A stretch of 64,000 nucleotides of DNA. Source: Henningerozyma blattae CBS 6284. Lineage: Eukaryota; Ascomycota; Saccharomycetes; Saccharomycetales; Saccharomycetaceae. The DNA is taken from contig NC_020187.1 of the NCBI RefSeq assembly GCF_000315915.1, positions 1,488,001-1,552,000 on the forward strand, given 5' to 3'. Below are positions 11,471 to 21,174 of this stretch, piece by piece (position 1 is the first letter of the stretch; every line of letters starts with the position of its first letter). The translations under genes and the position numbers were made by a program. The notes under the pieces are model-generated. The model did not search any database. It worked only from the letters and a program-made list of their open reading frames with translations, and had not been told where the DNA came from.

Positions 11471-13357
11471 ATGAATGTTACTCAATTTTCTGATGCCCAA
11501 AAAGATCACTATATTATAATACCTGAAGTTCTACTAGATGATGAGGATCTAGACAAAATCCCATTTGAAAAATTATTAAATGGCAAGGAATCTGATGAAG
11601 CTATGATGAAAAGATGGGAACTTTATGATCAACTGCATTCATCATTCCATGCAGAAGTTGAAAAAATTGTTGAAAATATTGAACATGACTTAAAAGATGA
11701 AATATCAAACGTATTATTTAATGATCAAAGCTTGAGAAAACCTCGAGCTTGCTTTAAATCTTTATTTCTATTAGGATCTGATAGTTCAACAAAGATAGAA
11801 ACACCAAAATCAACAACAAAGGTGTTCAATATATTGATTGAATTAACACCTAAAGAGTGTCCCAATGTTAGAATGGTACTAAGAAGATCAATGTTTGAAT
11901 TATATTCTACAATTGATAAACAATTAAAAAATGAAACTTTTATAGATAACGAAGAATTTACTAAGAAAAATAAAAGAACAGATTCTTCACATGATAATGA
12001 TGAACAATTAATTAGGTTAGACACTTCTTATGACTTAACATTATTGGAACATTTTAAAAAATTATTCGGAAGAAACTTAAATCTGGTAATAAATTTTAAA
12101 GAAATGGATTCAATCAATCCAATAGTCGTTGACAATTTTATTATACTTTTAAAGAATGCATTAAAACATGAACATATTGAAATTAGTTTGGTGTTTAATA
12201 TTAATACAAACCTTTCAAATGTTGAGAAAAATTTTAAGCATTCAACAATGAGATTATTGAAAAAAAATTATCATATCTTAGATGTTTCAAGTAATAAAGG
12301 GTTTAAATATGAAAATCGTATTTTCCAAAGTTTCCTAGATACAGTGGACGGTAAATTAAATTTATCTGATAGATTTGTTGAGTTCATTTTGAAAAAAATA
12401 GCTAACACATCCAATCATAGTTTACAATTATTAACAAAAATTTTAGATTATGGCTTAATGGCATATTTTTTCCAGAACCCATTTTCTATTTTCATTGATC
12501 CAGTTAATATTGAAATATTGAACGATGATTATCTAGAAATATTAACTAGATGCCCTACTTTTATGTTTTTTATCGAAGGCTTGATAAAACAACATGCTCC
12601 ACATGATGAAATAATGGGATTGTTAACTAATGCTGATAATACTTTGGAAGGATTTTTCACTGAATTCTTGGTTCGTGAAAATCCAACTAATCGACATGCA
12701 AAATTAGTGTCCACTTTCTTAGAGAATGATTTGAAGATAAAAAATTATAATTTTATCGAGCTATATTATGAATTATTAAAGGATAAGTTGGATAAATATT
12801 TAAGCAAATGGCCAGAGTGCGAAAAAAATAAGGATTTAAACTTTGAACCTGTAGATACTATGTTTCAAGAATTATTTACCTTGGATAATAACAATAACCT
12901 ACTTTCTCAAGCTTTATTCCCCACATATAAAAATAATATTGAAGACAACCTATTACGATGGGAGGGAGTATTACCGAGAGAAACAGATATAGATACCAAT
13001 ACAGTTGAAGCTATCAAAAATTTTGGTTATAAAGTACCTCCAATATTAGGCCATTTATTTAAATTATATCGTGAAGCAAATTATCAATTTAATTTATATG
13101 ATTTATTTATCGTATTTAAAGATACTTTACCAAAGGAGGAAATTTTAAAATTTCTTCATGATGAAAACCAATTGAATTCGAACAAAAAATTGAAAGAACT
13201 AGTTATAAATAATGATGACAACGTTCTATATGAAAAGGTAACGTTAGTTTTATTTTTACAAGCAGTTTCTGAATTTGAGCATATGGGTATTATAAAGCCA
13301 GTAGGCATCAAAAATAATTCTGATCAATATGAAAAAGTTATTTGGAGAGGCATATAA
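11471..13357 (+). CDS. ORC3: Origin recognition complex subunit 3
   Basis: Orc3 is the third subunit of the six-protein complex that marks replication origins and loads the MCM helicase in the nucleus. The protein has 628 residues (616 in S. cerevisiae). Conserved blocks include 'VFNILIELTPKECPNVRMVL', 'DNFIILLKNALKHEHIEISL', 'FQSFLDTVDGKLNLSDRFVE' and 'RCPTFMFFIEGLIKQHAP', and the C-terminal winged-helix region ends in 'WRGI'. It is YLL004W in S. cerevisiae and stands between genes of the YJL track here. Confidence 0.96.
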   Translation: MNVTQFSDAQKDHYIIIPEVLLDDEDLDKIPFEKLLNGKESDEAMMKRWELYDQLHSSFHAEVEKIVENIEHDLKDEISNVLFNDQSLRKPRACFKSLFLLGSDSSTKIETPKSTTKVFNILIELTPKECPNVRMVLRRSMFELYSTIDKQLKNETFIDNEEFTKKNKRTDSSHDNDEQLIRLDTSYDLTLLEHFKKLFGRNLNLVINFKEMDSINPIVVDNFIILLKNALKHEHIEISLVFNINTNLSNVEKNFKHSTMRLLKKNYHILDVSSNKGFKYENRIFQSFLDTVDGKLNLSDRFVEFILKKIANTSNHSLQLLTKILDYGLMAYFFQNPFSIFIDPVNIEILNDDYLEILTRCPTFMFFIEGLIKQHAPHDEIMGLLTNADNTLEGFFTEFLVRENPTNRHAKLVSTFLENDLKIKNYNFIELYYELLKDKLDKYLSKWPECEKNKDLNFEPVDTMFQELFTLDNNNNLLSQALFPTYKNNIEDNLLRWEGVLPRETDIDTNTVEAIKNFGYKVPPILGHLFKLYREANYQFNLYDLFIVFKDTLPKEEILKFLHDENQLNSNKKLKELVINNDDNVLYEKVTLVLFLQAVSEFEHMGIIKPVGIKNNSDQYEKVIWRGI

Positions 13358-13659
13358 TATAGACCTATATATTCTTGAAGTATTATAATCTATAAATAAA
13401 AATTTAATTGTATTATACAACTGCAAGCATTTTGTATTAAGTATATCTTATAATTAAAACCTAGAGCTATTATTATAATTTTTCTTAATTGATTATTTTG
13501 TAAATTATAAAAGGACATAATGTATCCATATATATATATATATATACATGAACATAGATATATAACTACAAAGAATTTATGGGTAAATATTTATGTAACT
13601 AAAATGACTTAATAAGTTAATGTAAGTTGAATTGAAATAAAATTAAAGAAATAAAATAT
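13358..13659. other. ORC3-OST1 convergent intergenic region
   Basis: This is about 300 bases between two convergent stop codons, very AT-rich, with a (TA)n run near 13530-13547. It presumably holds both transcription terminators. Nothing else is visible. Confidence 0.5.
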
Positions 13660-15108
13660 TCAATGAACAGTAGAAGTTACTTTTAGATCAATTTGTTTTA
13701 AGAAAAACAAACTGATTAAAGCAACAAACACATAACAAGCAATGGATAATGGTTTCTTATACATTGCGGTGGTTGAATAAGAATATTTAACAAAGACATT
13801 GGCAATTGATAATTCATCGACTAAATTTTGGAATTTTAAAGTAATCTTAACATGACCATTACCTAAATCTAAGTAAGATTTCACGGTATCAATTGACAAA
13901 TCAATAAATGGGAAAGGTGGATCAATTTCATGAATCACGGCACCTTCAGGCAAATAAATGGATAATTCTACTATATCATAACTTGTATCTAATGGACCAT
14001 TCAAAGCAGGGACCGAAAGTAAATAAACATTATCATTCTTAAATTCTTCCACATCAGAAGCAGAAGTATGTAAAAATTGAGGTAAAGAATTTGTCCAACC
14101 TACAGTAAAATTATAATTCCATCCACCAAAAATTGGATATCTTGGTTTTAAGAAATAATGATCGTTTTGAACACGAGCTGTTGAAACCATACCAACCAAA
14201 TCAGTAAAATAATGATCTGAAGAATCGGAGGGTAAAATATGTTCAATAATTGCACGATGATGACCTTGTTTATTTTGACTTGCTAATCTCATATATTCGA
14301 ATCTTGAAAAACCTTTATTTAATTTTGCACCAGCATTAGTTAATTCATATGATTCTTCAAATTGAATAGTATTAGCCCAATTAGATAACCAAACATCTCT
14401 AGTTAATTTATAAACTTTATTAATTGGAGAATTATGACTATATCTTATTTTTAAAGGAGTTTCAATTTCCAAAGCATGAATAGAAGCCCAATTCTCAAAA
14501 ATAAATCCATTTTCAGAATTTTGACCAATTAAATGTTGATTTTCAGGAGCATCAATTTCTTCGAAAGAATTGGAACCAATGACTCTTAGACTTGATTGAG
14601 AAGTTGGATAAATTGAAAGCGGTAATCTATTAGTTTCAAGTAAAAGGAATTGTTCATCTTCCATAGCAATATGTTCTGGATAAGGTTTACCAGCAATATT
14701 ATAAATAACTTTTGCTAAGAAGGTAACTTCTTCATTTGGTTGAATATCATCAGGGAAAATAATTAAAGAATAACCAATAGTGAAACCTCCATCAGTAATT
14801 GAACCTTGTTTTAAAATGGAAGAGTTTAAGAAAGATTCTTGAAAATTTTGAGTTAAGGAAGCAGTAAAAACTGATACATTTTCTATTATATCTTTGGAAA
14901 GAGCAAAATAATATTCATTTGTTGGAGTTGACCCTATATTTTTAACTTTCACTTCAAAAATTTCTGTGGTATAACTTTTTGAAACATCAATTATTCTATT
15001 ATAATTGACATTTTCCCAAGAATCAGGGATATTCATCAACTCTGCTGAAATAATGCTACTTAATAAAGTAACTATTACAGTTAGTGAGCCCCACATATTA
15101 GACAACAT
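13660..15108 (-). CDS. OST1: Oligosaccharyltransferase alpha subunit (ribophorin I)
   Basis: Ost1 is an essential subunit of the ER oligosaccharyltransferase that N-glycosylates nascent proteins. The 482-residue protein (476 in S. cerevisiae) has an N-terminal signal peptide (hydrophobic 'LTVIVTLLSSIISAE'), a large lumenal ribophorin I domain with conserved stretches ('YPIFGGWNYNFTVGWTNSLP', 'EHILPSDSSDHYFTDLVG') and a single C-terminal membrane span ('IACYVFVALISLFFL'). It is YJL002C and is divergent from PRE3, as in S. cerevisiae. Confidence 0.97.
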   Translation of the reverse strand: MLSNMWGSLTVIVTLLSSIISAELMNIPDSWENVNYNRIIDVSKSYTTEIFEVKVKNIGSTPTNEYYFALSKDIIENVSVFTASLTQNFQESFLNSSILKQGSITDGGFTIGYSLIIFPDDIQPNEEVTFLAKVIYNIAGKPYPEHIAMEDEQFLLLETNRLPLSIYPTSQSSLRVIGSNSFEEIDAPENQHLIGQNSENGFIFENWASIHALEIETPLKIRYSHNSPINKVYKLTRDVWLSNWANTIQFEESYELTNAGAKLNKGFSRFEYMRLASQNKQGHHRAIIEHILPSDSSDHYFTDLVGMVSTARVQNDHYFLKPRYPIFGGWNYNFTVGWTNSLPQFLHTSASDVEEFKNDNVYLLSVPALNGPLDTSYDIVELSIYLPEGAVIHEIDPPFPFIDLSIDTVKSYLDLGNGHVKITLKFQNLVDELSIANVFVKYSYSTTAMYKKPLSIACYVFVALISLFFLKQIDLKVTSTVH

Positions 15109-15861
15109 AATCGAAATTTTAAAAAAATGAATGTAGTCTTGTGAATGTATGCTTCACTTTATCAATTGACCAAGATTATTGAACTATAAATTTTTTTCTT
15201 CAATATATCTTTAATTCCCTAATGAATTATAATTTTAATATATTTTTCAATTAATTATTTTCAAGAATTTTAAAACACCAAGATTTAATTACCCGGAAGA
15301 GTTGTATATAAAAAGATGATTATTACCCGGGATTATAAACAAGATAAGTAACTTATCCTATTAGACTATTCATCATACATTTATGAAGTATTCTTATTAA
15401 TTATAAGTAGTGTCATTTTAAATTATCTCAAATGAATAGTATTAAGTAAAGTTAGATGTTACTATGATCTTATTATTGATATGAAGAAAGCTCAATTTAG
15501 AAGAGTGAAAAAAAGTTAAAAAAAAATAAAAATAAAATAATTGGAAGTACAGTTGGTTTATAGTCTTCATTTTAAAAAATTGATATACTTATAGCAAAGT
15601 TTGTCAAGTTTTATATGTTTCAAGTTCAACGAATATTTTGTATATTTGCATTTATATTTGTATAGATTTATATATTTCAAGATATTTTTTTCAATTTTAA
15701 TATTAACCCGTAAATTTCATATTCCGAGTAGGTGGCAAAATGAAAGGGATTCTATATTAAAATATATTTAAAAACATATATACATATTAAATAATTGATG
15801 CATAAAAGCCCAGCTGTTAGAATACAATTGAGAATAAATTAAAGCAAAAAACAAAAGTAAT
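15109..15861. promoter_or_regulatory. OST1/PRE3 divergent promoter with Rpn4-type PACE element
   Basis: This is a 753-base divergent promoter. A perfect proteasome-associated control element, GGTGGCAAA, lies at 15731-15739, about 120 bases upstream of the PRE3 start. In S. cerevisiae this motif is bound by Rpn4 and drives proteasome genes. The rest is AT-rich with no other feature I can support. Confidence 0.8.
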
Positions 15862-16512
15862 ATGAATGGAATTCAAGTTGATATCAATCATTTAAAGAAA
15901 GGTGAAGTCAGTTTAGGTACATCTATTATGGCTGTTACATTTAAAGATGGGGTTATATTAGGAGCTGATTCACGTACCACTATGGGTTCATATATTGCTA
16001 ATAGAGTTACAGATAAATTGACTAGAGTACACGATAAGATATGGTGTTGTAGATCCGGATCTGCTGCTGATACTCAAGCTGTTGCCGATATTGTTCAATA
16101 TCATTTAGAAGTATATACATCTCAATATGGTATTCCAAGTACAAGAACTGCAGCATCAGTATTTCAAAGTTTATGTTATGAAAATAAAGATTTTTTAAGT
16201 GCCGGTATTATTGTTGCTGGGTTTGATGATAAGTCAGAAAAAGGTGAAGTTTATAGTATACCATTGGGAGGTTCAATTCATAAACAACCTTATGCCATTG
16301 CTGGTTCTGGTTCTGCATTTATTTATGGTTATTGTGATAAGAACTATAAACCAGATATGACCAAAGATGAGACTGTTGAATTTATGAAACATTCCTTATC
16401 ACAAGCAATTAAATGGGATGGATCATCAGGTGGTGTTATTAGATTAGTCGTATTAACCAAATCAGGTGTGGAAAGATTAATTTTTTACCCTGAAGATTAC
16501 GAAAATTTATAA
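15862..16512 (+). CDS. PRE3: 20S proteasome beta-1 subunit Pre3
   Basis: Pre3 is the caspase-like (post-acidic) protease subunit of the 20S proteasome core. The precursor has a 19-residue propeptide ending in Gly19; cleavage exposes the catalytic Thr20 ('GTSIMAVTFKDGVILGADSR'). Lys52, in 'VTDKLTRV', is at the position of the family's catalytic lysine (mature Lys33). The 216-residue frame is continuous from the ATG. The S. cerevisiae gene (YJL001W) carries a short intron near its 5' end, and none is present here. The upstream PACE motif at 15731 fits Rpn4 control. Confidence 0.98.
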   Translation: MNGIQVDINHLKKGEVSLGTSIMAVTFKDGVILGADSRTTMGSYIANRVTDKLTRVHDKIWCCRSGSAADTQAVADIVQYHLEVYTSQYGIPSTRTAASVFQSLCYENKDFLSAGIIVAGFDDKSEKGEVYSIPLGGSIHKQPYAIAGSGSAFIYGYCDKNYKPDMTKDETVEFMKHSLSQAIKWDGSSGGVIRLVVLTKSGVERLIFYPEDYENL

Positions 16513-16719
16513 TCTTAATGTATAGAAGAATGACATATATATCCAATGTAGGAGTATATATATATGAATAAATATATATTAGCATACACGTGACTCGGAG
16601 TTTTATTTTTTAACGAGAGTTATACAAATAAAAGAAGTTCCTAGGAAATTAAACAAAATAAAAAAAAGAAAAGGGTATCCTTAAAGTTGAGAACTAAAGG
16701 GGATTTGATAAACAAAACT

Positions 16720-19191
16720 ATGAGAGGGCCGTTGATATTACAATTTATTATATCATTATTAGCAATTTGTCAAGTAATTGTTGGTAATGAAGATTTTCCA
16801 TTCAAATATGTTATAGACATTTTATCAGAGAATGTTGAATTTTCCACATTTTTAAGATTAATTCAAAGAAATGGGTATGTGGATTATTTGAATTCTCTAA
16901 CTAATTTTACATTATTAGCGCCAATAAATTCCGGGTTTATTGAATCCAAGGGCCAATTTGATTTAAAACGATACATTATATTTGATCAAGTTATCAAGAG
17001 TGATGAATTTGAAGACGGAATCAAGATGGAATATTTAAAGGATAAAATGCCCTATCCAATTGTATTTGATTATGACTCGGAGAAGAAAATAATGATGATT
17101 AATGGAGATGAGGAAAATGTTATCTTGGAGAAAGATTTAGTTCCTAATTTCCAAAATTCAGTGATCCATGGGATTTCAAGAGAAATTAATAAACCGATGA
17201 GATTGGTGGAGATATTAAAGAGTCTGGATATTAATAATGAAATAATGATTGCAATTTTAATGAAAAGACTTGAACAACAACATATGAGTGAAACGAATGG
17301 CAGGACATTGCTCATACCCGTGGATGAAGTGTTTTCCCGACAATTCAATGAGATTGAATTGAATTATTTAATAGATAAGTATACTCGACTGGACAAAAAT
17401 CAGAGATGGCAAAGGGATATTTCAAAATTGATTGGTAGCATTACCATTGGAGATGTTATTGGTGGTCGAGATTTCGAAGGTAAAGTGAAGAATTTGAATA
17501 ATGATGAATTGAAGTTGGAGAATCAGGGGAATGGGACTGTAATGATTGTTGATGGGCATGACTCAGTGAGCAAATATAGCAACTTGTTGTTTGATACTGG
17601 TCTGATCCATTTTTTCAATGAATACGAAGGGTTTGATATAACATTTGATGCTGAAAAGTACCTGCATGGATTGAATAGTAGTAGATTTGTAGAAGAGCTG
17701 TATTTCCGTGGAGTGGAATCCATTGTACAAGATCCTGAATTGGAACAAACCATCTTCATCTCGTATCAAAACAATGGGTATTCCAAAGCTAGTTTAATGT
17801 ATCATTTCCTTGGTCAAAGGTTGGAAACGTTACGGGAGGGGATTTTTGAGAGTAAACATTGTGGGAAACGAGAGACCGAATGCCAAAGGTTAAAAATTAC
17901 CAAAAGCAAGGACAATAATGATAATGAATACCGTATTAATGATCAATTCGTGGTACGGGACAAAGGGTACCACATTGGCAAGAGCAGTATTTACCTGATG
18001 ACAAATGATTTACAATTACCTTCGGAGTTTGTCTCTTCAATCAATCCATTATATGGTTGTTCTAAGTCCATCTATCTCTTGAACGAGTTGAACCTATTGA
18101 ATTTCCCCTCCAATGACAGAGGGTATACCATATTTTTACCATGTTTTGATTCATGGAAAGGTTACGAATTGAATTTGGAATATTTACAAACCCACCAGGC
18201 AAAATTGGCACAAGTAATGAAAAGTATGATATTCGAAGATTTAATGTATAGTGATACTCAAGGTCAATTGACAAGTACCGATTTGAATGGTGCCCAAGTC
18301 AATGTTAACGCAACAAGACAAAACGACAAAGTACATTTCCAAATAGATACATTCCACAAGAACATTAGCATAGAAACTTATGACGATATTCTATTCAACC
18401 AAGGTGTGATCCACCCGGTAAGGCAATTAGTATTGCCTCATGCCACAAATACAACAATCTATGATTTATTCGATGCCGCTGGGACACCTGAAATGATTGA
18501 ATTTCTAGAAAAATTCTCCCATTCGTTATTACCAGAATTACATAACGGAGCCATTCTAGTCCCTACTGCCACATCCCTACTATTCGAAGGCATCGATATC
18601 AATTCCACATCTTTGGAAGAATTTCTCAAGATGCATGTAATTGTAGAGAATGCGACACAAAACTTGTTATCATGCATTCCAGGGACTCCATTAACAACTT
18701 TAAAATCGGGAGTCCAATTGGAATGCCGTCGGAGAAATTCGGAGTTTTGCTTCATCGGAATTTCCGGTCACGAGACATGGACCTCAGGTCACGAAGTACG
18801 AATCCTGCGCCGCGGTCACGCGCAAGGCACGTGGGTATTCTTAGTGGACCGGCCATTATCGTTACGCTGGCTACACGTGCCCCAATCGCGCTGGCCATTA
18901 CAATTCTTATGGTCGTCGCCAGTGATGATGTGGATTACCGGATTAGGGGTGGCAGCCGCGTGTGCAGGAGCTGTCACGTGGTGCGTACTTCCCATGAGCA
19001 AACGTCACGTGGACACGCCACGTCACGTGCACGGGGAACAGCAGCCGCTGCTTACTTCTGGGCCAGGCCAAATTCAAAATCCAGATCTCATCAGTAGCAG
19101 CGAAATTGGCTATGCTGTGTCACCCGGCCAAGGGCTGGCCGCCAATTCGCACGGCGCTATCACGTCGGCCGATGTGTCCGAGTCTTGTTGA
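16720..19191 (+). CDS. Fasciclin-domain membrane protein (YLR001C homolog)
   Basis: This is a putative vacuolar/secretory glycoprotein of unknown function, homologous by architecture to S. cerevisiae YLR001C. The open frame extends to 16687 without an ATG; the first ATG at 16720 begins a clear signal peptide ('GPLILQFIISLLAICQVIV') and gives 823 residues. Several fasciclin-like blocks follow ('LNSLTNFTLLAPINSGF', 'GYTIFLPCFDSW', 'VIHPVRQLVLPHATNTTIYD'), then a membrane span near the C-terminus ('VMMWITGLGVAAACAGAVTW') and a short cytosolic tail. From about 18700 the base composition becomes GC-rich, including five CACGTG hexamers. The gene is co-oriented with PRE3 and only about 200 bases away, unlike the centromere-flanking arrangement in S. 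cerevisiae. Confidence 0.85.
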   Translation: MRGPLILQFIISLLAICQVIVGNEDFPFKYVIDILSENVEFSTFLRLIQRNGYVDYLNSLTNFTLLAPINSGFIESKGQFDLKRYIIFDQVIKSDEFEDGIKMEYLKDKMPYPIVFDYDSEKKIMMINGDEENVILEKDLVPNFQNSVIHGISREINKPMRLVEILKSLDINNEIMIAILMKRLEQQHMSETNGRTLLIPVDEVFSRQFNEIELNYLIDKYTRLDKNQRWQRDISKLIGSITIGDVIGGRDFEGKVKNLNNDELKLENQGNGTVMIVDGHDSVSKYSNLLFDTGLIHFFNEYEGFDITFDAEKYLHGLNSSRFVEELYFRGVESIVQDPELEQTIFISYQNNGYSKASLMYHFLGQRLETLREGIFESKHCGKRETECQRLKITKSKDNNDNEYRINDQFVVRDKGYHIGKSSIYLMTNDLQLPSEFVSSINPLYGCSKSIYLLNELNLLNFPSNDRGYTIFLPCFDSWKGYELNLEYLQTHQAKLAQVMKSMIFEDLMYSDTQGQLTSTDLNGAQVNVNATRQNDKVHFQIDTFHKNISIETYDDILFNQGVIHPVRQLVLPHATNTTIYDLFDAAGTPEMIEFLEKFSHSLLPELHNGAILVPTATSLLFEGIDINSTSLEEFLKMHVIVENATQNLLSCIPGTPLTTLKSGVQLECRRRNSEFCFIGISGHETWTSGHEVRILRRGHAQGTWVFLVDRPLSLRWLHVPQSRWPLQFLWSSPVMMWITGLGVAAACAGAVTWCVLPMSKRHVDTPRHVHGEQQPLLTSGPGQIQNPDLISSSEIGYAVSPGQGLAANSHGAITSADVSESC

Positions 19192-19689
19192 GAAAAAAGA
19201 AAACGTGCTGACAAAAGAGCGATAAAAGGTGATAAAAAGATAGACAGGCAAAAAGTCAACATAGTCCGGCAGAAATGAGTCCGATAGCGATTTGTCCGGC
19301 CAGCTAGAAACCCGCGTGGGAAAAGGCACTTAAGTGTTGAGCTGGTGGGCAGCCCAACAATGGCTCGGCGGGTTGTTGGGTTTTTCTATGTGTATGGTAT
19401 ACGTCTGTTTCTGAGGGTGCTGATTCTTCTCTGCAGCTGGATCTGGCGGGGCCTCCCGATTAGGCAGCACATTCCGCGCCAACTGAAAGCGATGCCTTTT
19501 CCAGGGGAGTTATTTATCAAAGGTATAAATAGACACCACTATGATCTATGAAAGACTTATGAGAATAATAGTTTGTATTGTGGAAGAAAGAAGCAGAAGA
19601 AGCAGAAGAAGCAGAAGAAGAAGAAGAAGAAGAAGAAGAAGAACAACCAACCAACCAATCAAAGCAAGAATTGCAATTCAAACATTAAG
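19192..19689. promoter_or_regulatory. OLE1 promoter and leader
   Basis: This region is moderately GC-rich, continuing the island from the end of the previous gene. A TATA box, TATAAATA, lies at 19524-19531, about 160 bases before the OLE1 start. The leader just before the start holds a long purine tract of AGA/GAA units (about 19585-19640). Fatty-acid-responsive elements cannot be identified with confidence by eye. Confidence 0.55.
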
Positions 19690-21174
19690 ATGCTGGACGA
19701 TTCCTCTACAAAGACAGAATCCTTTTCAAAAAGATCCACTCCAGAAGTTGGTGCTGGAGTGCAACAAAAAAAGATTCCTTCAGTTAATACTGAGCAAGCC
19801 AATTTTGTGGCTGCTGGTTTGGACAAGAAGACTGCCCGTGTGGTGAACGGGTTAGGGTCGTTGATGGGGACCAAGAAGATGGTGGATGTGCAAAATTCCA
19901 ACAGCAAGGTCGATATTCATATTTCTGAACAACCTTGGACTTTGAACAATTGGTATTTGAAATTGAACTGGTTGAATTTTGTTCTTGTGGTTTTAATTCC
20001 TGCTGCTGGGTTCTACGTGGCTTTTAAGCAATGGATTCCTATCAAGAGAGAGACTGTCTTGTTTGCCTTGTTCTATTATGTGTATGCCGGTATTACCATT
20101 ACTGCGGGTTATCACAGATTATGGGCTCATCGTGCTTATTCGGCTCGTTGGCCATTGCGTTTATTTTTCGCCTTTTTCGGGTCTGCTAACGTAGAAGGGT
20201 CTATTAAATGGTGGGGCCATTCTCACAGAATTCATCACCGTTATACTGATACCAATAAGGATCCATATGACGCTAGAAAAGGGTTATGGTATTCACACAT
20301 GGGTTGGATGTTGGTGAAGCCAAATCCAAAATACAAGGCTAGAGCCGATATCAGTGATTTATTAGAAGATCCAATTGTTGTTTTCCAACACAAGCATTAT
20401 ATCCCATTGATGTTTCTTTCCGGGTTTATTTTGCCATGTTTGGTGTGTGGTTATTTTTTCGATGATTACAAAGGTGGTTTCTTGTACGCAGGCATTATCC
20501 GTATCTTTTTAATTCAACAAGCTACCTTCTGTATCAATTCTTTGGCTCATTATTTGGGTGCTCAACCGTTTGACAATAGAAGAACTCCAAGAGACAATTG
20601 GATCACTGCTTTGGTCACATTTGGTGAAGGTTATCACAATTTCCATCACGAATTCCCATCAGATTATAGAAACGCCATTAAATGGTACCAATATGACCCA
20701 ACTAAGATTTTCATCTTTGTCTCTTACATCTTCGGTCTATCGTACAATTTACAAAAATTCTCCAATAACGCCATTCAAATCGGTATCATTCAACAAAAGA
20801 TTAAACAAATTAATAAAGATAAAGCAGCTTTGAATTGGGGTCCAAGATTGATCGATTTGCCTATTTGGAAAGTCCAAGATTTCGTTGACAATTTGGAAAC
20901 TAATCCAAACTTGATTGTTGTTTCAGGTATTGTTCATGATATTACCAATTACATCGATAGACACCCAGGTGGTCAAAAGTTGATTAAAGAAGCTAGAGGT
21001 AAAGATGCTACTAGTGTCTTTAACGGTGGTGTATACAACCATTCCAACGCAGCTAACAATGTCTTGGCTACAATGAGAGTTGCTATGTTGGAAGACAATT
21101 TACCACAAGCTTTCAAATTTGCAAAGAGAAGAGGTGAAGTTTATGATGAGGGCAAGTTTATGAAGAATTTATAA
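19690..21174 (+). CDS. OLE1: Stearoyl-CoA delta-9 fatty acid desaturase
   Basis: Ole1 is the ER enzyme that puts the delta-9 double bond into palmitoyl- and stearoyl-CoA, the only source of monounsaturated fatty acids in yeast. All three histidine boxes are present ('HRLWAH', 'HSHRIHHRY', 'GYHNFHHEFP'), with four hydrophobic membrane stretches and a C-terminal cytochrome b5 domain containing the haem 'HPGG' motif. The frame is open upstream to 19573 through a Lys-rich stretch encoded by the purine leader; the first convincing start is the Met at 19690 (494 residues; S. cerevisiae has 510). It is YGL055W in S. cerevisiae. Confidence 0.97.
   Translation: MLDDSSTKTESFSKRSTPEVGAGVQQKKIPSVNTEQANFVAAGLDKKTARVVNGLGSLMGTKKMVDVQNSNSKVDIHISEQPWTLNNWYLKLNWLNFVLVVLIPAAGFYVAFKQWIPIKRETVLFALFYYVYAGITITAGYHRLWAHRAYSARWPLRLFFAFFGSANVEGSIKWWGHSHRIHHRYTDTNKDPYDARKGLWYSHMGWMLVKPNPKYKARADISDLLEDPIVVFQHKHYIPLMFLSGFILPCLVCGYFFDDYKGGFLYAGIIRIFLIQQATFCINSLAHYLGAQPFDNRRTPRDNWITALVTFGEGYHNFHHEFPSDYRNAIKWYQYDPTKIFIFVSYIFGLSYNLQKFSNNAIQIGIIQQKIKQINKDKAALNWGPRLIDLPIWKVQDFVDNLETNPNLIVVSGIVHDITNYIDRHPGGQKLIKEARGKDATSVFNGGVYNHSNAANNVLATMRVAMLEDNLPQAFKFAKRRGEVYDEGKFMKNL

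Noticed and set aside
16580..16600. CDEI-like CACGTGAC between PRE3 and the YLR001C homolog, where an ancestral centromere would be
   Set aside because: There is AT-rich DNA beside it, but no CDEIII, and the interval is only about 200 bases.
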